Assembly: GCA_003013855.2 (NCBI GenBank)
Contig: ML058372.1
Span: 868,001 to 932,000 of the forward strand
Source of the DNA: Liriodendron chinense
Lineage: Eukaryota; Streptophyta; Magnoliopsida; Magnoliales; Magnoliaceae
DNA length: 64,000 bases
Direction: 5' to 3'
Part shown: piece after piece, positions 1 through 12,397 of the stretch
Layout: every line of letters begins with the position of its first letter
Numbering within the stretch: the stretch's first letter is position 1
Notes under the pieces: model-generated
What the model was told of the DNA's origin: nothing
Seen by the model: only the letters and a program-made list of their open reading frames with translations
The model's database searches: none
Program-made: the position numbers and the translations under genes

Positions 1-390
1 CACTTGGACACATAGTTTACAGCAAGCAATATGTAGATATGTCCAAAGGATGAGGGGAATGGTCCTATGACATCAATGCCCCAACAATCGAAGACTTCGA
101 GATGTTGAATTGGGTTGAGAGGCATCATGTTCCGATGGAACAATCCTCCTAACTTTTCATAGCGCTCGCACACTTTGCAAAACTCGTAGGTGTCTTTAAA
201 CAAAGTAGGCCAATAAAAACCACATTGTAGAATTTTTGCAGTGGTTTTACTGGCGAAAAAATGACCCCCACACGCTTGACTATGACAAAAGGAGATGAAA
301 TTTTTTATTCATCATTAGGGACATATCTCCTAATTATTTGATCTAGGCAATATTTGAAAAGTAATAGTTCATCCCAGAAAAATCCGCGCA
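1..390 (-). pseudogene. Integrase relic of element A (partial)
   Basis: Minus-strand DNA homologous to the integrase of element D (27957-28300). Near 60-140 the minus strand reads the region around the first catalytic aspartate (CWGID), which is retained here while element D has GIN. The zinc-binding N-terminal part lies around 180-360. Frames are interrupted, and everything after the first catalytic residue is outside the window. It would have inserted element cDNA into host DNA; this copy cannot be functional as seen. Confidence 0.75.
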
Positions 391-1860
391 CTTCCCTTAA
401 AAAAATTTCGTTTATCCTGCGCAGTCCAATGAGTCGGCATCGCACCTGTGGAAAGATAGTTTGCTATATCCGTGTACCACAGTGAATGCATAGCAACAAA
501 GAGTTGATCATCAGAGAATGAGTCCTCAATAGCTAACTTGTCAATGGAATCAGGTAAAACTAGGCGGGATAGATGATCCGCCACCATGTTCTCTACTCCA
601 TTCTTATCTTTGATCTCTAAGACGAATTCCTTAAAGAGTAGGATCCATCTAAGTAAATGAGGCTTAGCATCCTTCTTAGAAAGAAGGTGTTTCAGCACTG
701 CATGATCTGTGTAGATGATAACCTTGAATCCTATCAAGTAAGGCCTGAATTTGTCTAAGGAAAAAACAACAACTAGGAGCTCTTTCTCCGTAGTTGAGTA
801 ATTAACTTGGGCGGAATTCAAGGTCCTACTCGCATAGTAGATAACGTGGGGTTTCTTATCCTTCTTTTGGCTTATCACCTCCCCAATGGCATAATCGCTC
901 GCATCGCACATCAATTCAAAAGGCATGGACCAATCCAGTGGTTGCATGATAGGTGTGGTTGTCAACATGTCCTTTAGCTTCGAAAAAGCTAATTGACATT
1001 CGGCACTTCACTCGAATTAATGTTCCTTTTGGAGAAGGTTACATAAAGGCCTAGAGATATAACTGAAATCCTTTATGAATCTTTGATAAAATCTGGCGTA
1101 TCCAAGAAAGGACCACACATCATGTATGCTTTTGGGTGGTGGTAGATTAGCAATAATGTTTATTTTGGCCCGATCTACCTCTATTCCATTGGACGAGATG
1201 ATATGTCCAAGGACTATTCATCTTTGCACCATGAAGTGGCACTTCTCCCAGTTTAAGGCAAGGTTTTTCTCCTCACACACAGTCAAGACTGATTTCAAGT
1301 GATTGAAGCACTCATCGAATGTACAACCAAAAACAGAAAAATCATCCATGAATACCTCGAGAAATTCACCCACCATGTCCGAGAAAATACGTAGCATACA
1401 TCGTTGGAATATGGCGGGTGCATTACATAGTCCAAATGGCATCCTTCAATATGCGAAGGTGCTAAACGGGCATGTAAAGGTGGTCTTCTCTCAGTCTGTC
1501 GGGGCTATCTTAATTTGGTTGCCGGAATAGCCATCTAGGAAGAAATAATAGGAGTGTCCCGCTAACCTCTCCAAAATTTGATCCATGAATATCCATAGAT
1601 GGGAGAGGGAAGTGGTCTTTCCTAGTGACCGTGTTTAGCTTCCAATAATCTATGCACATACGCCAACTGGTGGTCACTCTAGTCGATATAAGGTCGTTGT
1701 TGACGTTCTCTACAATGGTAATACCGAACTTCTTAGGGACAACTTGGGTAGGACTCACCCATTGGCTATCTGAGATGGGGTAGATGATACCCACATCAAT
1801 AACTTTAACACCTCGACCTTGACAACCTCCATCATGTTTGGATTTAACCTCCTTTGACAT
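369..1860 (-). pseudogene. Reverse transcriptase-RNase H relic of element A
   Basis: Three minus-strand open segments cover the RT and RNase H domains. 1510-1860 carries the RT N-terminal part with MCIDYWKLNTVTRKDHFPLP; 1218-1442 carries MPFGLCNAPAIFQRCM and the catalytic FMDD box; 369-968 carries the connection and RNase H region with CDASDYAIG, YYASRTLN, TTEKELL, YTDHAVLKHLL and VADHLSRL. Together these would copy element RNA into DNA. The segments are separated by stops and frameshifts (for example between 968 and 1218), so the polyprotein is broken. The fused RNase H tail (WYTDIANYL) leads straight into integrase, as usual in this group. Confidence 0.9.
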
Positions 1861-2714
1861 TGTCTAGTTGTTTTTACATTTTCTTCGAGGTGTATACGGT
1901 GAGTACAAACTGAAGAGTCTATCTTCTTGAGGTCTACTATTATCCAACCTATGGCTCTCCTATATTCTTTGAGAAGCTCAATCAACTTAAGCTCTTGGTC
2001 TTTTCTTAGGTGAGAGGCTATGACAACCGAGAATGTTTCCTCTTGACCCAAATATACATATTTAAGTTCGGATGGCAATGGTTTAAGGTCAGGCTTCGGC
2101 GGTTGGATATTAAACGGTAGAGGCTTTGATGTGGTTGGTGGTAATTTTTCAAAATGGGGCCTCCACCGGCTAGGATCAACTACCAATTTCTCATTACTCA
2201 ATGCTTGCACAATATCACACAAGATGGGATCCTTAGAATTTTCAAAGTATGCCAAGTATGTCTCTAAATTCTCGAGTGGTTCAAGTTGGAGGAGCTCTTC
2301 TCCTTCAAAGGATTCGAGCATGTTTACCTCAAAAAGCTCATCATTCTCCTCTTTCCTTTGCTTTTTACACATATGGAACACGTTCACTTCCAATGTCATG
2401 TTCTCAAAGGACAATTGCATCACTCAATTCTGGCAATTTATAATTCCGTTCAGTGTAGCCAAGAATGGGCAACCTAAAATTACTGGTATTTGAGTGCTAG
2501 TATCCGTAACCGATTGTGTGTCCAAGACCATAAAATCCACCGGGTAATAGAATTTGTCGACTTGGACCAATACATCCTCAACCATCCCTCTTGGTATATG
2601 GATGGATCTATTAGCGAGTTGCAACGTGGTTTTGGTCAGATTTAATTCACCAAGGTCCAATTGCTCCTGTACCGAGTATGGGATCAAATTTATGCTTGCC
2701 CCCAAATCTAGCAA
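1755..2714 (-). pseudogene. Aspartic protease and protease-RT linker of element A
   Basis: The minus-strand segment 2424-2714 encodes the retropepsin-type protease starting at MLDLGASINLIPYS, with the catalytic DLGAS intact and a later VILGCPF strand. A single in-frame stop at 2424-2426 separates it from the linker (1755-2423), which begins MMQLSFENMTLEVNVF and continues in the same frame. Element D reads GVMQLSF across this position, so one nonsense change is enough to explain the break. The linker carries conserved text around LESFEGEELLQLEP and HRIHLEENVK before the RT. The role would be polyprotein cleavage in the virus-like particle. Confidence 0.85.
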
Positions 2715-2879
2715 TGCATGCTCAATCCAGTAGTCACCAATGATACATGAGATTGTGGGACTATTGTGATCCTTATATTTTGGGGGGTCTTTTGGGTGAG
2801 AATGCCACTCACTTGCTCATTTAGGAAAGCCTTTGTTGCACATTATATTTACATTTGGTTGTGCATAAGTCCTTTAAAA

Positions 2880-4651
2880 ACTTGGCATAGGAAGGAATTT
2901 ATTTAATGGCGTCAACCAATGGAATGTTGATCTTAACTTGTTTGAAAACCTTTAGAATGTCATAAGAGTTTAGGAGAGGTTTTGGAGCAATCAATCTTGA
3001 AGGGAATGGTGCTACGGGCTTATGAATGTGTTCCGTTTCTTGTGGGGCTGAGCAAGATCCATCTTCATTTTCAGAAATTACTAAATCATTAGGCTTGTTG
3101 GCCTTCACTAGAATAGATTTATCCACTTGTTTACCAATTCTAAGAGTGGTGATGAATTTTGCTTACTCCACATGTTCGTTGGGGAGATTAGCTGCGCTGA
3201 TTTCATGTGCTTGTTTAGGATTGGTCTGAGGTTGGGCCGAAAAGGTCCATTCCCAAGCATTCAAACCTTAATCTCATCAACCGATACTTTAAGCTCTTGA
3301 AACATTTGCTGATTTGATTGATTGATTTGCATTTACCCTTGCATAAACGCCTTTCAAGTATCCCCCATTGAGAATTGAGGTGGGGCCATGTTTTGCATGG
3401 GTGACCCTCCTTGAGATTTGGTAGGATTGGCCGTGGGATCGTTCCTCTAACTGAAATTTGGATAGGTTCTTCCAAGTAGAGTTATACGTGTTACCTACCT
3501 GTCCATTGAAAGGATCGTTGATAACCATATGCAGCGTTTGCTTGCTCTTGTAGCAACTCTTGAAACACAGGAATTGTAGGACAATCTTGCGTAGAGTGTA
3601 CATTAGCGGCACAAATTCCATACACGTTTTCAATAGCTTTAATGGTGTTGGAAGTTCCATTTTTACTTAATTCCATAGCCTCTATCTTCCTTGTGAGGTT
3701 AGCTATTTTAACATTAACATCATCTCCTTCCTTAAAGATGTAGATCCCTCCTTTTTCTTTTTGTTGAGGCAGCTTAAGGTTACTAGGTTTGTCCAAAGTA
3801 TCCCGTGATTGGGCATTCTCAGCCAACATGTCCAAGTAACTCCATGCGTCCTCGGGATCTTTTCTCATGAACTCACCGTTACACATTATCTCTACGAATT
3901 GGTGCATATTTGAATTCAATCCTTCATAGAAGAAGCTAATGATTCGCCAAATCTCGTAGACATGATGTGGACAAGCAAGTAGGAGGTCCTTATATCTCTC
4001 CCAACTTTGAAAGAAAGTCTCACTCTCTTTAACAGAAAAATTCATTATTGATCGTCGAAGGGTATTTGTTTTATGACCTGGGAAGATTTTTTTCAAAAAC
4101 TCCTGGGTCATCTTAGTCCATGTCCCAATCGACCTTGGTCTTAGAGAGTGAAGCCATGTTTTGGCTCTTTCCTTTAAAGAGAAAAGGAATAAACATAATT
4201 TCACTACGTCCTCCGTCACATTGTTGTATTGCAACGTAGCACTACCTCATCAAACTCTTTTAGATGTAGATATGGGCTTTCGGAATCTAGCCCAATGAAC
4301 TTAGGTAAAAGTTGAATTACCCCCGACTTAATATCAATTGTCCCAGCATTGTTTGAGAAAAAGCATGCATGAAGGTGTGGTAGCACGAGCCGGTTGTAGA
4401 TAATCACATAAAGCTCTCATTGGAGGATCATTGTGCACCTCATTCTCTCCTACTCCCTCTTGATTTGCGTTTGTAGTTAGAGTAGGAGGGGGAGTATTCA
4501 TTAATGGTGTTTGATCCATACTCTCCGAACTTTCATAGAGTTCCAGATATTTTCTAACTCGTCTTTGGAAGGACAGTGGTCCAACTAAACCACCTTCGGT
4601 TTGAAGACGATTTATGTGGTCACATTCCCAACCAGGACATAAACCACACAA
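2880..4651 (-). pseudogene. Gag relic of element A
   Basis: Several minus-strand open pieces in different frames make a gag. 4334-4651 and 4216-4407 hold the N-terminal part (DYLQPARATTPSC, then YLHLKEFDEV); 3491-4234 holds the retrotransposon-gag core (FLKKIFPGHKTNTLR, FFQSWERYKDLLLACPHH, ending near AYGYQRSF); 2899-3475 holds the tail before protease. Gag would form the virus-like particle. Compared with gag in J (49275-50255) the start region is altered and there are at least four frame changes, so it is a relic. No CCHC zinc knuckle is visible, although a cysteine-containing stretch lies near 3580. Confidence 0.85.
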
Positions 4652-4920
4652 ACAAAAATCTGAACTAAACCTAAACTTAAATCCTAGATCCTAAAACAAA
4701 AATCTGCAAAAATTAAAAATTTATAAAAACTGAAATAAACAAAGTTCTAAGTTAGAAGGATATTACCGAATGTGCTTGAACTAGAAGAAATACCTACAAA
4801 TTAAAACAAGCTTGTTAGTTCTGGACATCAGTAAACTAGTCCTAAGGAAACAGAAAAATCCCACCTAACTAATTCTTCTTCTATAGCTACTAAAACAATT
4901 TAGAACCGTTTAACCTTATT
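4652..4920 (-). other. 5' leader of element A
   Basis: Non-coding, A/T-rich stretch between the primer-binding site and gag. The same order and text recurs in element D (20546-20760) and J (50256-50632), including the conserved GGGAATGTGACCACA block just before gag and a GTAATATCCTTCTAACTTAG block in the middle. It is a transcribed leader by position. Confidence 0.7.
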
Positions 4921-4937
4921 CCCTGGCAACGGCGCCA
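4921..4937 (-). other. Primer-binding site, tRNA-Asp type
   Basis: The plus strand reads CCCTGGCAACGGCGCCA, which is the 3' end of plant tRNA-Asp including CCA. The minus strand is therefore a PBS (TGGCGCCGTTGCCAGGG), six bases inside the LTR boundary at 4944. tRNA-Asp priming is typical of Athila/Tat elements. Confidence 0.9.
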
Positions 4938-4943
4938 AAAACT

Positions 4944-5214
4944 TGTTCGCTCGCCTTAAGTGCAAGGCTACAATGTAGTAATAATTTAATGAGACTGAGG
5001 TCGATCCACAAGGAATTAGGGTAAACCCAATCCAAACCATTCTAGCAACTTCAATTTTAACAATTTAGACTTCAAATTTAGAACTAGAACCAAAACATTA
5101 ATTTAAGGAAAATCTTATATTAAAAGAGAAACTAGGGCTTTTAAGGATCCACTTATTGTAGTCCAATGCCAATCCATTCATCCAAACATAGACACAACTA
5201 GATTTGAAGTTCTA
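4944..5214 (-). mobile_element. 5' LTR of element A, first segment
   Basis: The LTR terminus next to the PBS reads TGTTCGCTCGCC on the plus strand. The text is homologous (reverse complement) to the last 270 bp of the D 3' LTR (about 31465-31731), including the shared GAGACTGAGGTCGATCCA block. It breaks at TTCTA (5210-5214), the target site of element B. Confidence 0.88.
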
Positions 5215-6049
5215 TGTAACACTCTGAGATTTCGGCTCTTGTGTACATTACGATGGCCTAATTCCCAATGTTATTTGGAATGCGTGAGGTAACCCCTTAC
5301 ATAATTTTCATACAAACATGCATATTTCACACTATTTGGAAACCACGAGCAAGACAACGGAACCATACTTATATATTATTTCATTAACTAAACTAAATCA
5401 TCAAACCATGTAACTGTCATTCAATCAATCACCATGTTTATAACTACGTCCCCCCATTGGGACTATTATAAATTCAAATACTTAATAAATACTAGAACTA
5501 TGTATGACTATGCAGTCTCGTCTTCCACCATCTACTCCCACGAGCCATCATAATCGTTTCCTTGAGTCTCGGGCTCCTAAGAATCGTCACTTACATGTTC
5601 TAAATTATTTTTCATAAAGTCATTGTCAAAAGCGGCATAATGACGAACTACTTTAATGTTAGAATAATAATCGCATAAAAATCATAACAAAACATCCATT
5701 ACTCTTACTTAATGCAATCATGATAATGCATGATCCAGCATAGGAATCCTTAGACATGCCGCCAGGGGTTTTAGGACAAGCAAGCCCATAGTTTTATCAG
5801 ACCACTTGAGAAACGGGACGCTCATAGCCCAAATCTATACATGGCAGTGTATGGGAGAAGTAGGACGCTCTAGCCTATACTCAATTCCATACACCACATA
5901 GAGCCACGTGCATGCATGAGTTAACTATTCTTTATTATTATTACTAATTTACCCCAAGCCAATTAACGTACAACTGACCTTTAGTACCACTACATCCTTC
6001 CTCATGGTTCGTCACTCATTAAAACAGTCGTAACCGATGCATCACATCC

Positions 6050-7509
6050 TGTAACGCCCCTAGATTTCGGCTCTCGTGTATAACACGACGGCCGAATTCC
6101 TAAGGTTACTTAGAATAAGCGAGAGTTATACCCCCTACATATTTACTCACAAATATACACATTTTACATAATTTAGTAACCATGAGCAAGATGGCAGAGA
6201 CATACTTCTTATTTTATTAACTAAACTAATTCATCGAATACAATTACCATTTAAATAGATCAAATATTAATCATGTTCATAATTATGTCTCCCGATACTG
6301 AGACTTATTATAAATTCAAAACTTCTAACAAATGATAATTCAATTAATAATGTAGCCTCATCTTCCACCATCTGCTCCCACAAGCCTTCATAGTTGTCTC
6401 CTTGAGGCTCAGATTCCTGTGGATCATCACCTGCATGTTCTATATTGTTTTCCACAAAAAGAAACCGTCAAAGTGGTATAGTGAAGATCTTCATGGTTAG
6501 CATAATAATTACATGAAAACATAACAAAATAGACATAATACTTATTTAATGCAATGTATGATATGTATGACCTGGCGTAAAATTCCTTAAAATAAGCCGC
6601 CAGGGTTTTTAGGACACGCAAGCCCATCGTTTTGCTCGACCAAGAGAAAAGTGGGACGCTCATAGCCCAAATCTCACGAGACAGTGTATGAGAGAAGTAG
6701 GACGCTCTAGCCTATCCCCAATTCCGTACACTCGCATGGAGCCAAGTGTATGCATGAGATTAGTCCATCCTTTATTATTGCAGGTTTACACACAACCAAT
6801 TACTATGCAACCAACCCTAGGCACCACCATACCATCCCCATGGTTCATCATCCACCAAAGTAGGTATACTCAACACATCACCACTAAAGATGGCGGGTCG
6901 TACCACCAAGGTTCATGACAACACATGTATACTCATAGCTTCATGAAGATCCATAAACAGATAAAAGAATAAAAGAGAAAGGATTTATTAACCACTTAAT
7001 CGGGCCGTCTGATATCACCACAACAGGTCAGGGTGACCACTTAATCCGGACAGTCTAATAGTGCCGTCTCAGGTTAGGGCAACCTCTTAACTGGGCGGTC
7101 CTGATATTCACCACCACAGATCAAGGTTCATCCATGATACTACAATAACATAATAAAAAGGATCTTCATTAGGCTATACAAATCAACCTTCAACATTACA
7201 TGAAAGGGATGGTGGTTCCTTCAAAGGTGATTACACAACCCCATATGTGTACAATCATTCCATTATTTTGTCTGTTTTTCATTTCTAATATATGACCACA
7301 TCATCGAGTGATGGGCATAAGGCATTCTAAACCATTTACGTAACCATGTGAGAAGAAAAAAAATTATTTGAGAACAATAACATACATGAACATAACACAC
7401 AATAACCAAGACATGTAACCATTATATTAAACTTAAAGAAGTCCTCACCTATTTGGCGTGTTTAGAGGGCATATGGGTTGTTGGGGAATCAAAAAATCCA
7501 CCAAGGCGC

Positions 7510-7556
<47 letters not shown>

Positions 7557-7639
7557 CCTCTCCCCTTCTTCTTTCTTTTCCTTCTTCTCTTTCTTTTCTT
7601 TCCTCTCTTGTTGAGATGAGATAGGCAACAACAATAGTG

Positions 7640-7686
<47 letters not shown>

Positions 7687-8956
7687 AAATGTGAATGGTT
7701 TTGGTTCCTTTGCTGTGGGATTTATATAGGGGTGAGGGGACGTTTCTAGATTGGAGGAAGAGGCCATACATGCACACACATGCATATGGATGTGTAACGG
7801 AAGGTTTTAAAATGAGTTTTGGGCCGATTTTGGGAAGTGCACACAAGATGGATGGTTGATATATTTTGGAGGTTAGGTATATTGAGGATGGGCTACAAAA
7901 TGGTCGTGATAGATCAGGGAGTGGGGTCCATGTTTGGATGAATGGTCTCGGTGAAAAACAAGGAAGAAAGGGAGGTGAGAATGGTGTTCTTTGCACGAGG
8001 GGTTTATTTGATGATCGGACAATTCTAGATGATTTAGATGGGTCCAAGGAAGCTTGTGGGGTCCACAAATTGAAGCTCCATAGAGGTTTAGTCGGTGGTT
8101 TATGCTAGAGAAAGATTTGGGTGGTGGATTGCAAGAGATGAAAATCTTGATTTTCAATGAGAAAGAACTTGTTGGTTAGCTAGATGGGGTCTACTAGAGC
8201 ATAGTGAGAGAATCTTAGCCTCCCTTGCATAGCGGATGGCCCAGATGAAGTTTTCAAGAAAGCTACGGTTTGATCGGGCCATTAGATCGGGTCGTGTGGT
8301 GATTGATTGGTGAAAAGACTTCATGGGCAGGGGTTTATGATGATTACCCAGAGACTAGACAGTTCAGATTGTCAATATGAGTCCCATACATAGTTCAATT
8401 GGAGAGGGCAATGGTTATGCATGGAGAGAAGAGACAGATTTCCATTTTTTCCACTTTTATGAGAAATGATCGGTCAAACATAGGTTGACCGTGCACTTAT
8501 TGTGCACTCAATGCACGTCGGGTCCCACTATGAGGCTTGTGAGAAATCCAGCCCATCCATCATGTATACAGGTTAGTTTTAGGGTGCCCCTCCAAAAATG
8601 AGGCAGATCCGAGTTCAAGTGGCCCGCCTATAGCCCGATTTCTGATTGGGGCACTTCTACAATGATCAGAAGGCTGAAATTCGACATGTATGGTTCAAAT
8701 GTGTCCAATAGCTTATATCCAAATTTTTGCGAGAAATTGAGCGTGGAAAAATAGCGTACTTAAAAACGTGGGTTTAACTTAAGTTTAACAAATGACATTT
8801 TCGTAATTATTACAAAATATCATTTTTTTTTCGAAATCTAAGTCGTCCATCTTACTCCGGGAGTTATTTTAGACAACTTTAATAAAGGGGTCCACCTAGA
8901 AATACCTATAGTTAGTACGTTGTTCACAACAAAAGGTAAAATTCATATAAATTCAA

Positions 8957-9005
<49 letters not shown>
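6050..9005 (-). mobile_element. Solo LTR of a B-related family nested in the B left LTR
   Basis: Begins TGTAACGCCCCTAGATTTCGG and runs in the same orientation as the B LTRs, sharing their order of blocks (dispersed CT tract near 7510-7680, TTAACTTAAGTTTAAC near 8770). Target duplication is CATCC at 6045-6049 and TATCC at 9006-9010; the uninterrupted right LTR has CATCCTAGGATGG at the same place. The expected terminal GTTACA is replaced by a (TA)n run, so this end has decayed. No internal coding remains, which makes it a solo LTR. Confidence 0.8.
7513..7682. repeat. Paired (CT)n microsatellites
   Basis: Two pure CT runs of about 40 bp each (about 7511-7554 and 7643-7682) separated by pyrimidine-rich DNA, inside the solo LTR. 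The long Ser/Arg-rich reading frames over this region are artefacts of the repeats. Confidence 0.9.

Positions 9006-9008
<3 letters not shown>
8964..9008. repeat. (TA)n microsatellite at the end of the nested LTR
   Basis: About 22 TA units directly abutting the target duplication TATCC. It has replaced the expected LTR terminus. Confidence 0.85.
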
Positions 9009-9010
<2 letters not shown>

Positions 9011-9017
9011 TGGGATG

Positions 9018-9068
9018 TGTAACACCCTAATTTTTGCTTAGTATTTCTTATATATATATATATCGCCC
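9018..9068. other. 51-bp remnant inserted in the B left LTR
   Basis: The right LTR reads GGATGGTGG; here GGATG (9013-9017) is followed by TGTAACACCCTAATTTTT..., ending TATCGCCC at 9068, after which GATGGCGG resumes. The insert starts like an LTR of the TGTAAC family and may be a deleted LTR with a duplicated GATG. Short and therefore tentative. Confidence 0.45.
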
Positions 9069-9144
9069 GATGGCGGCCCGTGTTACTAAAGTTCATAACA
9101 ACCATGCTCAACTATAATCTTATGGAGATTCTTAACAACTTAAG

Positions 9145-9183
<39 letters not shown>

Positions 9184-9803
9184 TTATAATAATAATAATA
9201 TTAATAATAGATAGATAGATAGATAGATAGATAGATTTAACAACCACTTAATCGGGCGATTTAATACCACCACCACCACAGATTAGGGTGGCCACTTAAC
9301 TGGACAAGTTAAAAGCATCGTCTCAGGTTAGGGCAACCTCTTAACCGGGTGTTCTGATATTCATCACCACAGATCAGGGTCCATCCACATATGTAAATGG
9401 AATACAACATAATAAGGATCTCCATTAGACAAGCATAACTACTCTTTATACAATATGGAAGGAAAGGTGGTCCCCTGAAAGATGATTACACAAATCCTAT
9501 ATGTGCAACAAACATTCCATTCTTTATTGGTTCTCTAGTCCAAGAAACGTCCTCATCACCATGAGATAGGAATAGGGTATCTAAAAGCATTCATATATGA
9601 CTTATTAAGGAGAGAACAAAAAAACACATATAAACAAAAGCATATAAGAATCATCAACTTTCAAAACATGAGATTATTAAACCAATCTTAAAGGAGTTCT
9701 TACCTTATGATCTTCGGCCTATTAGAGATCTATGATTGATGAAAGAATAGCAAAATGACACTCCTTTCTCTTTTCTCTCTCTTTTTCTTTTTCTCTCTCT
9801 TTC

Positions 9804-9834
<31 letters not shown>

Positions 9835-11163
9835 CTTCTCTCTCAAATTCATGGGTGGAGATCACCTCTGGCTAGGACAGGCCTTATATATAGAAGTAGG
9901 GTTAGAATTAGGGTTTTAGGGAAGCTACACCATCGTCAGATGAATGGTTACGGTTTAAAGTAGAAATATATTATCTTTCGAGCCGTTTTGGAAAGCGTAC
10001 ACAACATGGTTTGAGGAGAGATTCCACATGTTTGTTAAGTCAAGTATGCGCTACAAAATGGTCATGACAAATTTTAGAATAAGGCCCACTAAGCAATGAA
10101 CAGTCCATGAGAAGAAAATAGGAAATAATGAGATTAGAATTAAAAACTTTTGAACGGACGGTTTATCTGACGATCAAACACCTAAGGTGGGTTTAGATGG
10201 GTCCAATGAGGCTGGTAGGGTCCACAAAATGAGGGTCCACAGCCGTTTGATAGGTTTTTAGCACAAGAGAAAGTTTTAGAGAATTTCTACACAAGGTGAG
10301 AGAAACTTCCGCTTTTGAGGTGATTATCCACGTTAATTAGCTAAAAAGGGATCCTTAGGATTCTCTAGAAGCTTTCCTAAGTTCCCATGTGAAAAGGTTT
10401 CTCGGATTGGAAGATCCAAGTTTCCAACGGTTGTAAGGGAAGAGGAGATTGGGTTGGATTCGCGATGAAATAAAATGAAATTTGGTAGGAGGGGGTTTTA
10501 ATGGTTTAGAAAGAGGATGGACAGTTCAGATCTTCGAAACGCCCCCCCCCCCAAAAGGACTGCTTAGACTGCCAGTAGTGGCAGCGAATGCACACCGCGT
10601 ACGCTGTGTAAAACCCCGCCGGGCCTGACGCGGGTCGGTCGGCCCGGACAGTGAGTTTGGCCACAGTGGGTCCCACTGTGATGTATATATGAAATCCACC
10701 CCTACCAACAGGTTGGCAGCGTAGTTTTAGGGGGTGACAGCAAAAATTGCCAGATTTGAGATTGGATGGCCCACTTATAGATCGATTTCTGATTTACCTA
10801 TTTATAGGATGATTGGAGGGCTGAAATTTGACGTGTACGATTAAAATGTGCCCAAATGCTTATGTCTAGGGTTTTGCATCTTAATAATCGCTAGAAACTA
10901 CCGTACTTAAAAATAGTAGGTTAACTTAAGTTAACTAATGGCATTTTTGTCATTTTTGTAAATCTTCTAGTTTAGCAAAATCTAACTCTTTTACGTTGTT
11001 AATGAGGTCATTCTAAACAACTGTAATTAAGGGTATTCTATTTGATCTCCTACGGATGTCCCGTTATTTGAATTTCAATATTTACAGTCGATATTTAATA
11101 TAAAAAAATTAGAAATAAATTTCACAAAATTTTAAAATACTATGGTAAATCCGGGGCGTTACA

Positions 11164-11177
11164 ACTCCCCCCACCTT
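11164..11177 (-). other. Polypurine tract of element B
   Basis: On the minus strand AAGGTGGGGGGAGT lies directly before the 3' LTR start TGTAACGCC. It would prime plus-strand DNA synthesis. Confidence 0.8.
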
Positions 11178-11340
11178 AAAACTAAACTTCATCATTAAAG
11201 TTACCTGAATGTACGGTGAAAAGGTGCGGGTAAGCTTTCTTCATTTCTTCTTCGGACTCCTAGGTTACTTCCTCTTCTTCGTGAAACAACCATACGACTT
11301 TTACTAGTGGAATGACTTTCCTTCGCAGAATGTGCTCTTT

Positions 11341-12185
11341 TCAATCCACGATACGTAGTGATTTTTTTATATATGAACCGTCACTAAGTACTTTGATTTT
11401 TTCCCGAGCGTCGTCTCTATTGTACTTCCTTAGCATCAATATGTGAAAAACGTTATGGACGTTTGCTAGCTGTGGGGACAAGGCTAGATGATAGGCTACT
11501 TCACCAACTCGTTGGAGAATCTGGAATGGTCCGATGAAATGCGGAGCTAAATTTCCTTTCTGTCTGAACCTCAGCATTCCTTTCATAGGCGATATCTTTA
11601 AAAATATATGATCCCCTTCTTTGAACTCCAAATCATGTCGTCGATTATCCGCGTAACTCTTTTGCCTGCTTTGAGCTACTTTTAGGCTTTTCGAATGATG
11701 TTGATCTTTTCTAATGTAATTTGGACAATTTCCAGCCCAATCAAGCTTAGATCTCCTACTTCGGCCCAACATTGAGGTGTACAACAAGGGCGGCCATACA
11801 ATGCTTCAAATGGTGTCATACCTATACTTGCCTGAAAGCTATTGTTATAGGCAAACTCTACCAGAGGTAGGTAATCTTCCCAAGTTCCCTTAAAGTCCAA
11901 CACACATGCTCGCAACATATCTTCCAGGATCTGGTTCACACATTCTGTCTGACCATCCGTCTGTGGGTGGTAGGCTGTACTATACTTGAGCGACGTTCCC
12001 ATTGCTTGTTGCATCTTTAACCATAATGATGACGTATACCATGAATCTCTGTATGATATAATCGATACTGGTACCCCATGTAAACGTACAACTTCTTTCA
12101 CATACAACTCTGCCAATTCTGATACCTTCGTTGATACTCGGGTTGTGACAAAGTAAGCTGATTTGGTGAGGCGATCTACTATCAC
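11341..12185 (-). pseudogene. Integrase relic of element B (core and C-terminal part)
   Basis: Two overlapping minus-strand segments in different frames. 11682-12185 is the rve core with VDRLTKSAYF (first catalytic Asp), AYHPQTDGQTECVNQ (catalytic Glu) and FAYNNSFQASIGMTPFEALYG. 11341-11787 is the C-terminal part with KSYADNRRHDLEFKEGD, FIGPFQILQRVGEVAY and VFHILMLRKY. The second catalytic Asp is lost: the motif normally reading SDRD is SYRD, and the following PRF is SWY. A frameshift lies where the segments overlap. No clear chromodomain follows RKY before the end at 11341. Non-functional. Confidence 0.88.
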
Positions 12186-12397
12186 CCAAATGGCGTCATG
12201 ATTCTTTCTCGACTTGGGTAAACCCGTGATGAAGTTGATAGTAATGTGCTCCCACTTTCACGTAGGAATCTCCGGTTATTTCAACAATCCTCTTGGCTTT
12301 TGTACTCGGCCTTTACCTGTTGACACGTGAGGCACTTAGATACGTATTATGTGATCTCTCGCTTCATGTTTTTCCACTAGTACTGCCTTTTCATGTC

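Larger units (their letters stand above)
1..5214 (-). mobile_element. Athila/Tat-like Ty3/gypsy retrotransposon A (left part)
   Basis: Minus-strand element with the order LTR, PBS, gag, protease, RT, RNase H, integrase, which is the Ty3/gypsy order. It enters the window inside the integrase, so its 3' end and 3' LTR are missing. Its 5' LTR begins at 4944 on the plus-strand reading and is cut at 5214 by element B; the rest of that LTR continues at 19593. The protein words (protease DLGAS, RNase H CDASDYAIG, RT FMDD, gag DYLQPAR) and the tRNA-Asp primer site fit the Athila/Tat group. The assignment to the group is inference from remembered family features. Many frameshifts and stops make it non-functional. 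Confidence 0.88.
5215..11163 (-). mobile_element. Left (3') LTR of element B, split by nested insertions
   Basis: Starts TGTAACACTCTGAG and ends GGGGCGTTACA. Its two true segments are 5215-6049 and 9069-11163 (plus seven bases at 9011-9017); together they are about 2.94 kb and match the right LTR of 2.89 kb. By eye the first 200 bp are a little above 90% identical to 16696-16900. The interruption is a solo LTR plus a short remnant. The segment contains an AAT/GATA microsatellite (about 9148-9235) and a CT-rich tract (9760-9845). Confidence 0.88.

Noticed and set aside
4921..4937. Possible tRNA gene because of the perfect tRNA-Asp 3' end with CCA
   Set aside because: Only the 3' terminal bases are present, and plant tRNA genes do not encode CCA. 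It is a retrotransposon primer site.
7445..8068. Long minus-strand frames over CT repeats (Arg/Glu-rich products)
   Set aside because: They are translations of (CT)n microsatellites inside a solo LTR. No homology and no gene structure.
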